A stretch of 64,000 bases of DNA from Streptomyces sp. NRRL S-350 (GCF_000719705.1 NZ_JOHO01000034.1:25533-89532); one strand, 5' to 3'. Shown: positions 6,299 to 14,573, counted from the first letter of the stretch. Made by a program: numbers and translations. The notes: a model not told the origin generated them from the letters alone.

Positions 6299-8878
6299 TC
6301 AGCCCGACAGCTTGCGCATCAGCCGGACGCCCTGCGCCGCCGTGAGGTGCGGCAGGTACGCCTTGCCGATCGCCCGGGTGATGCCGGGCAGCGCGGCCGG
6401 GTCGGGGTAGGCCATGTACATCGGCCGGTACTCCGGCTGGAACTTCGACTTGAACGCGAGCAGCGAACGGAAGCCGTACACCGGCTCCAGCACCTTGCCC
6501 ATCCAGTCCAGCATCCGCTGCAGCCCGGTGGGCTCCTCGCCCTGCCCCGCGCGGGCCAGCGGCGCGCCCGACAGCGACAGGAAGCGCGCGCCCTCCTCCT
6601 TGAAGCCGAGCGCGGCGGAGGCGATCAGGAACTCGTTGACGCCGCGGAAGCCGTCCGAGCGCCGGCGCATGAAGTCCAGCGTCCAGCCGACCGGCACGCC
6701 GTCCTCGTACACCGGCATCCAGCTGGTCAGCCCGTGCACCACCCGCTGCTCGTCCACCGCGACCAGCACCCGGACGTCCGGGTCGTCCAGCTCCTCCAGC
6801 CCGCCCAGCGTGAACCCCATCTCGGGCAGGCCCTTCTCGGAGACCCACTCCTCGGAGATCGCCCGGATCTGGTCCCGCAGGGCGAGCGGCGCCTCGTGGT
6901 AGGCCCACCACTCGGCGGTGATGCCCTGCTTGCCGGCCTTGTTGAGCGCGGTGCGGATGTCCTGCCACTTGCGGCCGGTGAAGGCCAGCTCGGGCAGCGC
7001 GACCACGGTGTCCTCGGCGACCTGCACCGAGCGCCAGCCGAGCTGCGCGGCGGCCTCCCTGGTCTGGCCGCTGACGCTGTAGAAGCACGGCGTCCAGCCC
7101 CGCGCGTCGCAGTACCGGGCGAAGCCGGCCACCGCCCGGGCCCGGTCCTGCGGCGCGCCGAACGGGTCGCCGGTGGTCAGCGCGACGGTGCCCACCACCC
7201 GGTAGGCGACGGCCGCGCGGCCCTGCTCGTCGAACCAGTAGTGGTTGCCGTCCCAGGTGGTGATGAACGACAGCGTCCCGCCGCCGTGCTCGGTCAGCAG
7301 CGCCCGGGCCCGGGCGGCGGCCTCCGCGTCGGTGTGCAGCACCGGCCGGCGGAAGGCCGACAGCAGCACGGCCAGCGCCACCACCCAGAACGCCAGCCCG
7401 CAGTACGTTTCCAGCAGGCGTGCCACCGGGCCGACCGCGATCGGGTAGTCCGGCAGCAGGTCGTTGTACGCGGGGGGCAGGAACTGCGCCGGCAGGCCGT
7501 GCAGCAGCCGGCGGACGCTCGCCCCCGGCTCGAACTGGCCGGCCACCAGCCGCCCGAGCCCCACGTACGCGGCCGAGGAGACCAGCGCGGCCCCGCCGAG
7601 CACCACCACCAGCCGGCGCACCGACCGGCCGGACAGCCGCAGCCGGAACCGCTTGCGGGTGGCCAGCAGCAGCCCGGTGGTGAGCAGCGGCAGCAGCATC
7701 GCCTCGACGAAGTACTGCACCACGTCCTGGCTGACCGGCCCCGCGTCCACGTACAGCCAGCCCAACAGCGCGCCCCAGAGCAGCTCGGTGGCGACGGTCA
7801 CCAACCAGGCGAACCGCAGCCCCCGGCGCAGTCCCTCGGCGAGCACCAGCAGCAGCGCCGGGAACAGCGTCGCCATCAGCCGGCCGGGGGTGTCGAAGAT
7901 CCGGACGACGGCGTGCGCGCGGGCGCAGTCGTGCGCGGACATCGCGCAGAAGTCGGCCACCTCGTCCGGGCTGAGCCGGTGGGAGAGGTAGAGCTCGGAG
8001 AAGGTGTTGAACGGCCCGCTGGCGGTGTCGTACAGCGACGCGAGCAGCGGCCCGAAGGCGGCGGCGACCAGGCAGAGCGCGACCAGCACCCGGGTCTCGG
8101 AGTGCGAGGAGCGGTGCGAGCGCAGGTACGGGCGGCCGCGGCTGATCAGCGCGCCCACGCCGAGTCCGGCCAGCGCGGCGGCGCACCGCTGGACGCTCTG
8201 GAGGTGGCCGACGTACAGCGTCATGACGAGCGGGACGAGCAGTACCAGCAGGTGCAGCCGGCGGCGCCAGAGCACGGTGAGCCGGTACCCGAGCACCCCG
8301 GCCAGCGCGAACAGGCCGACGGCGGGGCCGACCGAGATCTGGTCGGCGACCGAGACGGTCCACTGCTCGCCGGCCGAGGAGCCGAGCGCGACCAGCCCGG
8401 CGCCCAGCAGGGTGCCCGCGACCTGCCCGCCGACCAGCACCGCGAGGGTGCGCAGCCGGCCGAGCCGGTGCTCGGCGGCCGGGCCGACCAGGAGCAGCAG
8501 CAGGCTGGTGAACACGTACGAGCCGCGGCCCGAGCACCAGAGCGCCGAGGTGAACGGCGCCCACCAGTGGCCCTCGGCGAGCGTGGGCAGGCCGACCCCG
8601 GCCCGCTCCAGCAGCCGCTCGGACGGCCCGTGGGTCAGGCTGCCGGTGGCCGCGCCCAGCAGCCAGAGCCCGGCCAGCAGGGCCAGCGTCAGCGGCGCCG
8701 CGCGCAGCCGGGTGCCGAGCGCCCGGGCCGCCCGCCGGACCCGCTGCGGCCGCGGCTCCGGCGTGCGGGTGACGGGGGCGCGGTCCGCGCCTCCCTCGGC
8801 CGCGCGCTGCGCGACGACCCGCGCCGTCCGGTGCTCGCCCTCGCCGACGGCGACGGCGGTGGCTCCCGCCCCGGTCAC
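6299..8878 (-). CDS. Aminoacyl-phosphatidylglycerol synthase (DUF2156/MprF C-terminal type) with rhomboid-like N-terminal membrane domain
   Basis: An 859-residue membrane protein. The C-terminal part (about 520-850) is the DUF2156 aminoacyltransferase of MprF/LysX, including DPFGAPQDRARAV, the WVSEKGLPEMGF region and FKSKFQPEY near the end. It should transfer an amino acid from aminoacyl-tRNA to phosphatidylglycerol, changing envelope charge; lysine or alanine cannot be distinguished. The N-terminal half has many membrane segments. Residues 100-200 resemble a rhomboid fold (GHWWAPFTSALW, then VGPAAEHRLGRLR), but the catalytic GxSG is replaced by GPAV at 184-187, so it is not expected to be a protease. 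The GTG start overlaps the upstream esterase stop as GTGA, giving tight coupling. It is last in a sortase-esterase-synthase operon. Confidence 0.82.
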   Translation of the reverse strand: MTGAGATAVAVGEGEHRTARVVAQRAAEGGADRAPVTRTPEPRPQRVRRAARALGTRLRAAPLTLALLAGLWLLGAATGSLTHGPSERLLERAGVGLPTLAEGHWWAPFTSALWCSGRGSYVFTSLLLLLVGPAAEHRLGRLRTLAVLVGGQVAGTLLGAGLVALGSSAGEQWTVSVADQISVGPAVGLFALAGVLGYRLTVLWRRRLHLLVLLVPLVMTLYVGHLQSVQRCAAALAGLGVGALISRGRPYLRSHRSSHSETRVLVALCLVAAAFGPLLASLYDTASGPFNTFSELYLSHRLSPDEVADFCAMSAHDCARAHAVVRIFDTPGRLMATLFPALLLVLAEGLRRGLRFAWLVTVATELLWGALLGWLYVDAGPVSQDVVQYFVEAMLLPLLTTGLLLATRKRFRLRLSGRSVRRLVVVLGGAALVSSAAYVGLGRLVAGQFEPGASVRRLLHGLPAQFLPPAYNDLLPDYPIAVGPVARLLETYCGLAFWVVALAVLLSAFRRPVLHTDAEAAARARALLTEHGGGTLSFITTWDGNHYWFDEQGRAAVAYRVVGTVALTTGDPFGAPQDRARAVAGFARYCDARGWTPCFYSVSGQTREAAAQLGWRSVQVAEDTVVALPELAFTGRKWQDIRTALNKAGKQGITAEWWAYHEAPLALRDQIRAISEEWVSEKGLPEMGFTLGGLEELDDPDVRVLVAVDEQRVVHGLTSWMPVYEDGVPVGWTLDFMRRRSDGFRGVNEFLIASAALGFKEEGARFLSLSGAPLARAGQGEEPTGLQRMLDWMGKVLEPVYGFRSLLAFKSKFQPEYRPMYMAYPDPAALPGITRAIGKAYLPHLTAAQGVRLMRKLSG

Positions 8879-10197
8879 CGGGTCAGCCCGGTCTGCTGGG
8901 CGAGCCACGGGATCTGCTGGGCGATGCCGGGGCGGAAGACGACCCAGCCGTGGCCGCCCGGCATCAGTTCGAACTTGGACTTCATCCCGGCCCCCTGCAC
9001 GGCCTGGTAGACCTTCTCCATCTGCGGCCTGAACTCGTCGTCGGTCTCGCCGACGACCATGGCGACGTTGGTGTCCGGGAACTTCTTGCGGGCCATCACC
9101 TGCACCGGGTCGACGGCGTCGAACTTCTTCTCGTCCCCGTCGAACGCGGCCTTGACGGTCTGCTCCCGGGTGCCCAGGGTCGGCTCCTCCTGCCCGGACA
9201 TGTCCAGGACGGTGCCGTACACGTCGGGCGCGTTGACGCCGAGCTGGAGGGCGCAGGTGCCGCCCATCGAGGCACCGCCGACCGCCCAGGCCCTCCGGCC
9301 GGTGGCGGTCTGCAGGTTCTGGTGGACCCAGTTGGGCACGTCCACCGCCAGGTAGGTCTGCGTCTTGGCGATCTTGGAGTCGAGGCAGAGCGTGTTGGCC
9401 CAGGTCGAGCCGAGCTGGTCGGGCATCACCACGATCGGCGCGAGACCGCCGTGCTGGGCGGCGAAGTCGTCCAGCGCCTCGTTGATCTGCGCGGAGAGCA
9501 CCCAGTCCCCGGGCACCCCGGGCTGGCCGGTGATCATGACCACCACCGGCAGCAGCGGCCGCGGCGTGGCCTGGTAGGCGGGCGGGAGGTAGACGTACGC
9601 GTCGCGGGCCTTGAAGCCCGACTTGGTGCCCGGGATCGGCACCACCGAGACGGTGCCCTTGTCGGGCAGGCCGGCCGGCGGCCGCCAGACCTCGTCGAGG
9701 ACCTTGTCCGGCGGAGCGGCCAGGGTCTGCCCGACCTTGGGGACCAGCCCGTCGGTCTTGGTCAGCCACGGCGCCAGCATCACCCGCCCGCTCGGGAACT
9801 GGCCGAAGCCGATGTTGACCTCGGAGGCGGCCATCAGCAGCACCAGCCCGCTCAGGCCGAGCGCGATGCCGCGGCGCCGCCAGGCGAGGTGCCGCATCCG
9901 GTAGCCGGCCAGGCAGAAGCCGAGCAGGGCGACGGCTATCCACCAGGTGACGTACTCGGGCGTGCCCTCCGGGAAGGGGTGCCACCAGCCGTCGACGACG
10001 ACGTCCAGCAGCAGGCTGAGAGCGGCCGCGGTGAACAGCGCGGCGGGCAGGCGGAACCGCCACCAGCTCCGGCCGCGGCCGACGGCGAGCGCGAACAGCG
10101 CCGCCCAGCCGGCCGCGAGCACGGCGTGCGGGATCAGGCCCTCGGTGAGCGGCCAGTCGATCGGGTTCCAGCGTGAGGCGAGAGTGAGCGTGGTCAT
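8875..10197 (-). CDS. Membrane-anchored alpha/beta-hydrolase (esterase D / antigen 85-like)
   Basis: A 440-residue protein with four predicted membrane segments in residues 22-125, then an extracytoplasmic alpha/beta-hydrolase domain. The nucleophile Ser310 lies in the elbow GGASMGG and the likely catalytic His in PGGHGW near residue 418. It sits between a sortase and an aminoacyl-phosphatidylglycerol synthase and overlaps both (ATGA at 10194-10197, GTGA at 8875-8878). Hydrolases of this fold beside such synthases remove the amino acid from aminoacylated lipids in Enterococcus (AhyD) and, as I recall, corynebacteria. By analogy this may be the reversing enzyme; that is inference. A mycolyl- or other acyl-transfer role is the alternative. 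Confidence 0.75.
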   Translation of the reverse strand: MTTLTLASRWNPIDWPLTEGLIPHAVLAAGWAALFALAVGRGRSWWRFRLPAALFTAAALSLLLDVVVDGWWHPFPEGTPEYVTWWIAVALLGFCLAGYRMRHLAWRRRGIALGLSGLVLLMAASEVNIGFGQFPSGRVMLAPWLTKTDGLVPKVGQTLAAPPDKVLDEVWRPPAGLPDKGTVSVVPIPGTKSGFKARDAYVYLPPAYQATPRPLLPVVVMITGQPGVPGDWVLSAQINEALDDFAAQHGGLAPIVVMPDQLGSTWANTLCLDSKIAKTQTYLAVDVPNWVHQNLQTATGRRAWAVGGASMGGTCALQLGVNAPDVYGTVLDMSGQEEPTLGTREQTVKAAFDGDEKKFDAVDPVQVMARKKFPDTNVAMVVGETDDEFRPQMEKVYQAVQGAGMKSKFELMPGGHGWVVFRPGIAQQIPWLAQQTGLTR

Positions 10198-10835
10198 GCT
10201 GCTTTGCCCGGCTGGGTGGTGTCGGCCAGGAATCCGTAGGCCACGACGTTGCCGTCGTAGCCGCGTTCCTCGCTGTACGCGCCCCCGCAGGTGATCACCC
10301 GCAGTTGCGCGTCAGCGGCCTGGCGATAGACCCGGTCGTCCGGGAAGTCCTTTCGGTCGTGCACTTCGATGGCGTACAGCTGGTAGACGGCAGTGGCGCC
10401 GTCCGCCCGGGCGATCTCGATCCGGTCCCCGCGACGGAGCGCCCCCAGATGGTAGAAGACGGCCGGACCGGACTTGTTGTCGACGTGCCCCGCGAGGATC
10501 GCGGTGCCCCGCTGGCCGGGGCTGGCCCCGCCCCGGTACCAGCCCGCCAGGTTCCGGTCGGCCTCGGGCGGGGCCTGCAGGTGCCCGTCGGCGTCCAGGC
10601 CGAGCGCGGTCACCGGGGCGTCCAGCCGGACCGCCGGGATGCGGATCCGGGTGGGCGCGGACGCCCCCAGCGGGGGGACGACGGAGACGGGCGCGATGCC
10701 GGCCTGCGCCTGGCTGCCGCCCGGGGAGGGCGGCAGCACGGGCGATCCGCCGCGCAGCAGCCAGGCACCGAGCACCAGTGCGGCTCCCGCCGCCAGGGTG
10801 CCCGGCCAGGGGCTCCTGCTCTGCTGGACGCCCAC
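10194..10835 (-). CDS. Class F-type sortase
   Basis: A 213-residue sortase-fold transpeptidase with an N-terminal membrane anchor (about 12-28), a Pro/Gly-rich spacer and a C-terminal catalytic beta-barrel. The triad is visible: His117 in ILAGHVD, Cys183 in VITCGG and Arg191 in ERGYDGN. The start is GTG at 10835, preceded six bases upstream by a strong GAGGGGAG; the upstream in-frame ATG has no such site. It is the first gene of a three-gene operon with an esterase and a lipid aminoacyltransferase. No obvious sortase substrate with a cell-wall sorting signal is encoded in this window, so its target is unknown. Confidence 0.85.
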   Translation of the reverse strand: MGVQQSRSPWPGTLAAGAALVLGAWLLRGGSPVLPPSPGGSQAQAGIAPVSVVPPLGASAPTRIRIPAVRLDAPVTALGLDADGHLQAPPEADRNLAGWYRGGASPGQRGTAILAGHVDNKSGPAVFYHLGALRRGDRIEIARADGATAVYQLYAIEVHDRKDFPDDRVYRQAADAQLRVITCGGAYSEERGYDGNVVAYGFLADTTQPGKAA

Positions 10836-11238
10836 GGGCGCTCCCCTCTGCCGACGGAATCCCACTTCCTGGGAGTTTCCTGGGAAACAATTGAACCGGA
10901 TCGGACTGTAAGGCACGTCCATACGATGGTCGTATCGTCACCCGCCGATCGGCAGGGCTGCCGCCCCCTTCTCTGCGCCCAGTGGGCGCCCGATCGCAGA
11001 GCGCGACCACCGCCCCCCGCGCGCGGCCACCGCAGGACCTCGCCCGCCACGAGCTACCGACGGTTCCCCGACTCGGTTCGGTTGCGACGTTCGGGCGATC
11101 GGTTACGACCACCGGCTGCGCCTCTTCGATCACTTACGCCCTCATGCCATGCTGACTCGGTCACGGGTTCTATCACCTGACGTTCCGACCGGATCCCGCA
11201 CTCCCGCACTGCCGAACGCCTCACGATACGGAGTGACC
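10836..11238. other. Divergent promoter region, sortase operon / deacetylase lipoprotein
   Basis: 403 bp between divergent genes, with no gene seen. On the plus strand TTGCGA (11082) and TACGAC (11104) with a 16-bp spacer form a weak sigma70-like promoter for the lipoprotein. The inverted repeat at 10875-10888 lies on the sortase side. Confidence 0.5.
10875..10888. promoter_or_regulatory. Inverted repeat upstream of the sortase operon
   Basis: GTTTCC-TG-GGAAAC is a perfect 6+6 inverted repeat 40 bp upstream of the sortase start. The motif TTCCTGGGA occurs twice here (10866 and 10877), about one helical turn apart. A repressor site is plausible. Confidence 0.4.
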
Positions 11239-12531
11239 ATGGACGCGCTCTCCCGCCGCACCCTGTTGGCGGCCGGTGCCGCCACCGCCGCCACCCTGGC
11301 GGCGGGCTGCGGCAGCAACCACGCCACCGGCGGGGAGCGGGCGACCGGGTCCGCCGCCCCCGCCACCGGCGCGGCCGTCGAGCAGAGCGCCACCCCGGCC
11401 CCCGCCCCCAAGCCGCAGGTCGTCCTGATCGGCGACGGCTCCACCTCCGACACCGGCGCCCAGCCGCACCAGCCCGTCCCCGAGCGGCTGCAGCCCGGTC
11501 AGCGCCCGCCGCAGTTCGTGGTCTTCTCCTGGGACGGCGCCGGCGAGCTCGACAACGGACTGTTCGCCCGCTTCCGCCGGCTGGCCCAGGAGCACGACGC
11601 GAAGATGACCTTCTTTCTCAGCGGCCTCTACCTGCTGCCCGAGTCGAAGAAGGACCTCTACCGCCCGCCCCAGCACAAGGTCGGCGCGTCCGACATCGGC
11701 TACCTGAGCGACCAGCACATCCGCGACACCCTGGAGAACGTGCGCGCGGCCTGGCTGGAGGGCCACGAGATCGGCACCCACTTCAACGGCCACTTCTGCG
11801 GCGCCACCGGCGTCGGCAAGTGGTCCCCCGAGGAGTGGGACAGCGAGATCCAGCAGGCCATGGACTTCGTGACGAACTGGCGCACCAACACCGGCTTCAC
11901 CGACCTGCCCGCGCTGCCCTTCGACTACCGCAAGGAGCTGATCGGCAGCCGCACCCCCTGCCTGGAGGGCCAGCGCAACCTGCTGCCCACCGCGGTCAAG
12001 CGCGGCTGGCGCTACGACAGCAGCGGCAACGGCACCCAGGTGTGGCCGCAGAAGATCCAGGGCGGCGCCCTGTGGGACCTCCCGCTGCAGTCCATCCCCT
12101 TCCCCGGGCACACCTTCCAGGTCCTCTCGATGGACTACAACATCATGTACAACCAGTGCGGCCCCAACACCAAGGCCGATCCGGCGCTCCACCCGGGCTT
12201 CCAGACCCAGGCCCGCGACGCCTACCTGATGGGCTTCGACCGCACGTACAACGGCAACCGGGCGCCGTACGTCATCGGCAACCACTTCGAGGAGTGGAAC
12301 GGCGGCATCTACATGAACGCCGTCGAGGAGGTCCTCAAGACCATCGCGGGCAAGCCGGAGGTCCGGCTGGTCTCCTTCCGCCAGCTGGTCGACTGGCTGG
12401 ACGCCCAGGACCCGGCCGTGCTGCGCAAGCTGCAGACCCTCGCCCCCGGCCAGGCCCCGGCCGGCGGCTGGGAGGCCTTCCTCGGCACCCCGGCGGCGCC
12501 GCCGGCCCCCTCCGCCGCCGCCGTCGGCTGA
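11239..12531 (+). CDS. Polysaccharide-deacetylase-like lipoprotein
   Basis: A 430-residue exported protein. The N-terminus has SRRTLLA (twin-Arg-like) and the lipobox LAAGC with Cys at about 20, so it should be a lipoprotein on the outer face of the membrane. After a low-complexity linker, the NodB/glycoside-hydrolase-deacetylase fold begins at about 90 (FVVFSWDGAGE). The metal-binding pattern is seen as the first Asp and the His pair in GTHFNGHF (about 178-185). Presumed substrates are wall or capsular amino-sugar polymers, but the motifs depart from classical chitin deacetylases and activity is uncertain. GGAG precedes the ATG. Its stop is only 2 bp from the stop of the convergent MFS gene. 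Confidence 0.78.
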   Translation: MDALSRRTLLAAGAATAATLAAGCGSNHATGGERATGSAAPATGAAVEQSATPAPAPKPQVVLIGDGSTSDTGAQPHQPVPERLQPGQRPPQFVVFSWDGAGELDNGLFARFRRLAQEHDAKMTFFLSGLYLLPESKKDLYRPPQHKVGASDIGYLSDQHIRDTLENVRAAWLEGHEIGTHFNGHFCGATGVGKWSPEEWDSEIQQAMDFVTNWRTNTGFTDLPALPFDYRKELIGSRTPCLEGQRNLLPTAVKRGWRYDSSGNGTQVWPQKIQGGALWDLPLQSIPFPGHTFQVLSMDYNIMYNQCGPNTKADPALHPGFQTQARDAYLMGFDRTYNGNRAPYVIGNHFEEWNGGIYMNAVEEVLKTIAGKPEVRLVSFRQLVDWLDAQDPAVLRKLQTLAPGQAPAGGWEAFLGTPAAPPAPSAAAVG

Positions 12532-12533
12532 GC

Positions 12534-13979
12534 TCAGGCCCGGCCGCGGACCCGGCCGGAGACCAGCGCCCCCAGCAGGGCCACCCCCGTACTGGTCAGG
12601 AACACCACCGCGAAGGCGCCGGGCGAACCGGCGCCTTCGCCCGTGTGGGCGCCGGCCGCCGAGCCGCCGCCGAGCGCCGCGAACAGCACCCCGGCCAGGC
12701 CGGTGAGCAGCACGTTCCCCAGCGCGTCGCTCATCTGCAGCGCGGCCGAGTTGGCGCCGGGGTCCTGCGGCGCGGAGAGCTTCATCATCAGCACGCTGAC
12801 GCTCGCGATGGCCAGGCCCATCCCGATCCCGCCGACGCCCCAGGCCACCGCGGCCACCCACGTCGGCACCGCCGGGACGAGCACCAGCGCGGCGCCCGCG
12901 ATCGCCACCGCGGTCAGCACGAAGCCGCCCCGGATCATCGCCTCCCGGTAGCGCTCGGCCCCCGGCCGCCCCTGCAGCCACGAGCCCAGCGCCCAGGTGA
13001 GCCCGCCACTGGTCAGGGTGAGCCCGGCCAGGGTCGGCGAGAGGCCGCGCTGACTGGTCATCATCAGCGGGACGAACACCTCGGCGGAGAAGAACGCGCC
13101 CGCCGCCACCCCGCGCAGCAGGATCACGGTCGGCAGCCCGCGCACCGCCCGCAGCGTCCCGGCGGGCAGCAGCCCGAGGACGGCGGGCAGCAGCAGCGCC
13201 GCCCCGGCCGCGCCCGGGAGCAGCCCGACCGGGTCGAGGCGCTGGCCCGCGTACTGCAGCAGTCCGGCGCCGAGCGCGGCCATCGCGGCCAGTGCGGTGC
13301 GGCGGCGGTCGAAATCCGCGCTCCTGGGCACCGGGTGCTCGCGTTCGGAACGCGCCAGCGCCGGGCCCATCACGGCCAGCGGCAGCAGGATCAGCGCCGG
13401 GACGGCCAGGAACACCCAGCGCCAGCCGAGGTGCTGTGTGACCGCCCCGGCGACCAGCGGGCCGACGATCGAGGGCAGCACCCAGGCCGAGGAGAAGGCC
13501 GCGAACACCGACGGGCGCAACCGCTCCGGATAGGCCCGGCCGACCACCACGTACAGCGCGACGATCACCAGCCCGCCGCCCAGGCCCTGGACGGCCCGCC
13601 CGGCCACGAAGACCCACATCCCGGGCGCCGTGCCGGCCACCAGCAGGCCGACGCCGAACAGCGCGATGCCGGTGAACAGCGGCCGCCGCGCGCCGCGACG
13701 GTCGCACCACTGGCCGGAGACGACCAGGGCGAACAGCGTGGTGGTGAAGTAGCCGGAGAAGGCGAAGGCGTACAGCCCGAGGCCGTGCAGCTCACGGGCC
13801 GCCGTCGGCATCGCGGTGTTGACGGCGGTCGCCTCGAAGGCGATCACCAGCACCACCGAGACGATCCCCAGCGTCAGCGCGCGGTAGCGGCCGCTGAGCA
13901 CCCCGCCGCCGGGGTCGTCGTCGCGGGATATCGGTGCGGGGTCGACCGAGGTGGGGGAGGCAGTGGTCATACGTGACAT
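12534..13979 (-). CDS. MFS transporter (drug/H+ antiporter-like)
   Basis: A 481-residue integral membrane protein with 12-14 hydrophobic helices. The major-facilitator motif A is present in the loop after helix 2 (GQWCDRRGARRP), and the N-terminal helix has the efflux-type pattern EATAVNTAMPTAARELHG. It resembles multidrug exporters, but no substrate can be read from the sequence. The ATG at 13979 has GGACGG eight bases upstream; another ATG lies three codons in. The next gene upstream on the strand is the riboswitch-controlled guanidine exporter, separated by a hairpin (14009-14041), so co-transcription is not assured. Confidence 0.82.
   Translation of the reverse strand: MSRMTTASPTSVDPAPISRDDDPGGGVLSGRYRALTLGIVSVVLVIAFEATAVNTAMPTAARELHGLGLYAFAFSGYFTTTLFALVVSGQWCDRRGARRPLFTGIALFGVGLLVAGTAPGMWVFVAGRAVQGLGGGLVIVALYVVVGRAYPERLRPSVFAAFSSAWVLPSIVGPLVAGAVTQHLGWRWVFLAVPALILLPLAVMGPALARSEREHPVPRSADFDRRRTALAAMAALGAGLLQYAGQRLDPVGLLPGAAGAALLLPAVLGLLPAGTLRAVRGLPTVILLRGVAAGAFFSAEVFVPLMMTSQRGLSPTLAGLTLTSGGLTWALGSWLQGRPGAERYREAMIRGGFVLTAVAIAGAALVLVPAVPTWVAAVAWGVGGIGMGLAIASVSVLMMKLSAPQDPGANSAALQMSDALGNVLLTGLAGVLFAALGGGSAAGAHTGEGAGSPGAFAVVFLTSTGVALLGALVSGRVRGRA
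12610..12640 (+). terminator. Terminator-like hairpin inside the 3' end of the MFS gene
   Basis: A 13-bp perfect stem (GCGAAGGCGCCGG / CCGGCGCCTTCGC) with a 5-base loop. It lies 79 bp past the stop of the plus-strand lipoprotein gene but within the coding sequence of the convergent MFS gene. Confidence 0.5.
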
Positions 13980-14008
13980 CGTAAGAGCCGTCCGCCCGGA
14001 TGGCCCCT

Positions 14009-14041
14009 GACCACGGTCGGTGCTCGACTCCGTCCGTGGTC
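14009..14041 (-). terminator. Hairpin between guanidine exporter and MFS gene
   Basis: GACCACGG (14009-14016) pairs with CCGTGGTC (14034-14041), with further pairing possible in the loop. It lies 24 bp past the exporter stop on the minus strand. Confidence 0.5.
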
Positions 14042-14064
14042 CTGGGTCGCCGGTCGCCTCCCCG

Positions 14065-14379
14065 TCAGTGCAGCACCTTGAGTCCGACCACGCCGGAGAC
14101 GATCAGCAGCAGGCAGGCGATCCGGGCCGCGGTCACCGCGTCGCCCAGGACGGTCATCCCGTACACCGCGGTGCCGACCGCGCCGATGCCGACCCAGACC
14201 GCGTAACCGGTGCCGATCGGGATGGTCCGCATCGCGTACGCCAGGCCGCCCATGCTGAACAGCAGGGCGACGCCGAAGACGGCGGCGGGGACGGGACGGG
14301 TGAAGCCCCTGGACGATTCCAGGGCGACCGCCCACACGGTTTCCAGGAAACTCGAGACGAGCAGAACGAGCCAGGCCAT
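14065..14379 (-). CDS. sugE: SMR-family guanidinium exporter (Gdx/SugE type)
   Basis: A 104-residue small multidrug-resistance protein with four membrane helices. The essential Glu is Glu13 in SSFLETVWAVALESSRGFTR, and the sequence follows the SugE/Gdx subgroup rather than EmrE (WAVAL and ESSRGFT after the Glu). Gdx proteins exchange guanidinium for protons as antiparallel dimers. The ATG at 14379 has GGAGG ten bases upstream. A guanidine-III riboswitch aptamer at 14427-14466 in the leader strongly supports guanidinium as substrate and implies induction by it. It appears monocistronic, with a hairpin downstream. Confidence 0.92.
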   Translation of the reverse strand: MAWLVLLVSSFLETVWAVALESSRGFTRPVPAAVFGVALLFSMGGLAYAMRTIPIGTGYAVWVGIGAVGTAVYGMTVLGDAVTAARIACLLLIVSGVVGLKVLH

Positions 14380-14396
14380 GACGGTGATGCCTCCGC

Positions 14397-14426
14397 AGTC
14401 CACAGCGGCCGAACTGCCGCTGAACT
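14397..14426 (-). promoter_or_regulatory. Expression-platform hairpin of the guanidine riboswitch
   Basis: Directly 3' of the aptamer, CAGCGGC and GCCGCTG pair, extended by AGTT/GACT across a two-base bulge. The structure ends just before the GGAGG of sugE, so it can plausibly couple ligand binding to access to the ribosome-binding site. That mechanism is inference. Confidence 0.5.
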
Positions 14427-14466
14427 GCGCCGTCTTGTCGTCACCGGGTACGACGCGCTCGTCCGG
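14427..14466 (-). ncRNA. Guanidine-III (mini-ykkC-III) riboswitch aptamer
   Basis: This 40-nt leader segment reads CCGGACGAG...ACCCGG...GACAAGACGGCGC. It agrees closely with the Thermobifida fusca guanidine-III aptamer as I remember it. The two CCGG segments can pair, and GCGTCGT pairs with ACGGCGC with one G-U wobble where T. fusca has a Watson-Crick pair, so helices are conserved despite a base change. It lies 48-87 bp upstream of a SugE-type exporter, the classic partner of this class. Confidence 0.88.
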
Positions 14467-14495
14467 GGTGGCGCGAACGAGGCCACCTGTCCGCG

Positions 14496-14501
14496 ACCGT
14501 A
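14496..14501 (-). promoter_or_regulatory. Extended -10 promoter of the guanidine riboswitch/sugE
   Basis: On the minus strand TGC-TACGGT forms an extended -10 element. Transcription would begin near 14489, about 23 nt before the aptamer, which fits a riboswitch leader. Confidence 0.4.
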
Positions 14502-14535
14502 GCACACCTTGCCATGCAGAATTTACAATCCGGCG

Positions 14536-14564
14536 TTGACCCCCCTCCCCGTATACGCCACCAT
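14536..14564 (+). promoter_or_regulatory. Possible tRNA-Cys promoter
   Basis: TTGACC (14536-14541) and CACCAT (14559-14564) with a 17-bp spacer lie ten bases upstream of the mature tRNA 5' end. The -10 is poor. Confidence 0.35.
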
Positions 14565-14573
14565 GAATTCACT

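Noticed and set aside
4154..9010. 1618-codon plus-strand open frame
   Set aside because: It is the antisense shadow of the helicase and lipid synthase genes. The translation is His/Gln/Arg/Gly-rich with no domains, as usual for shadow frames at 73% G+C.
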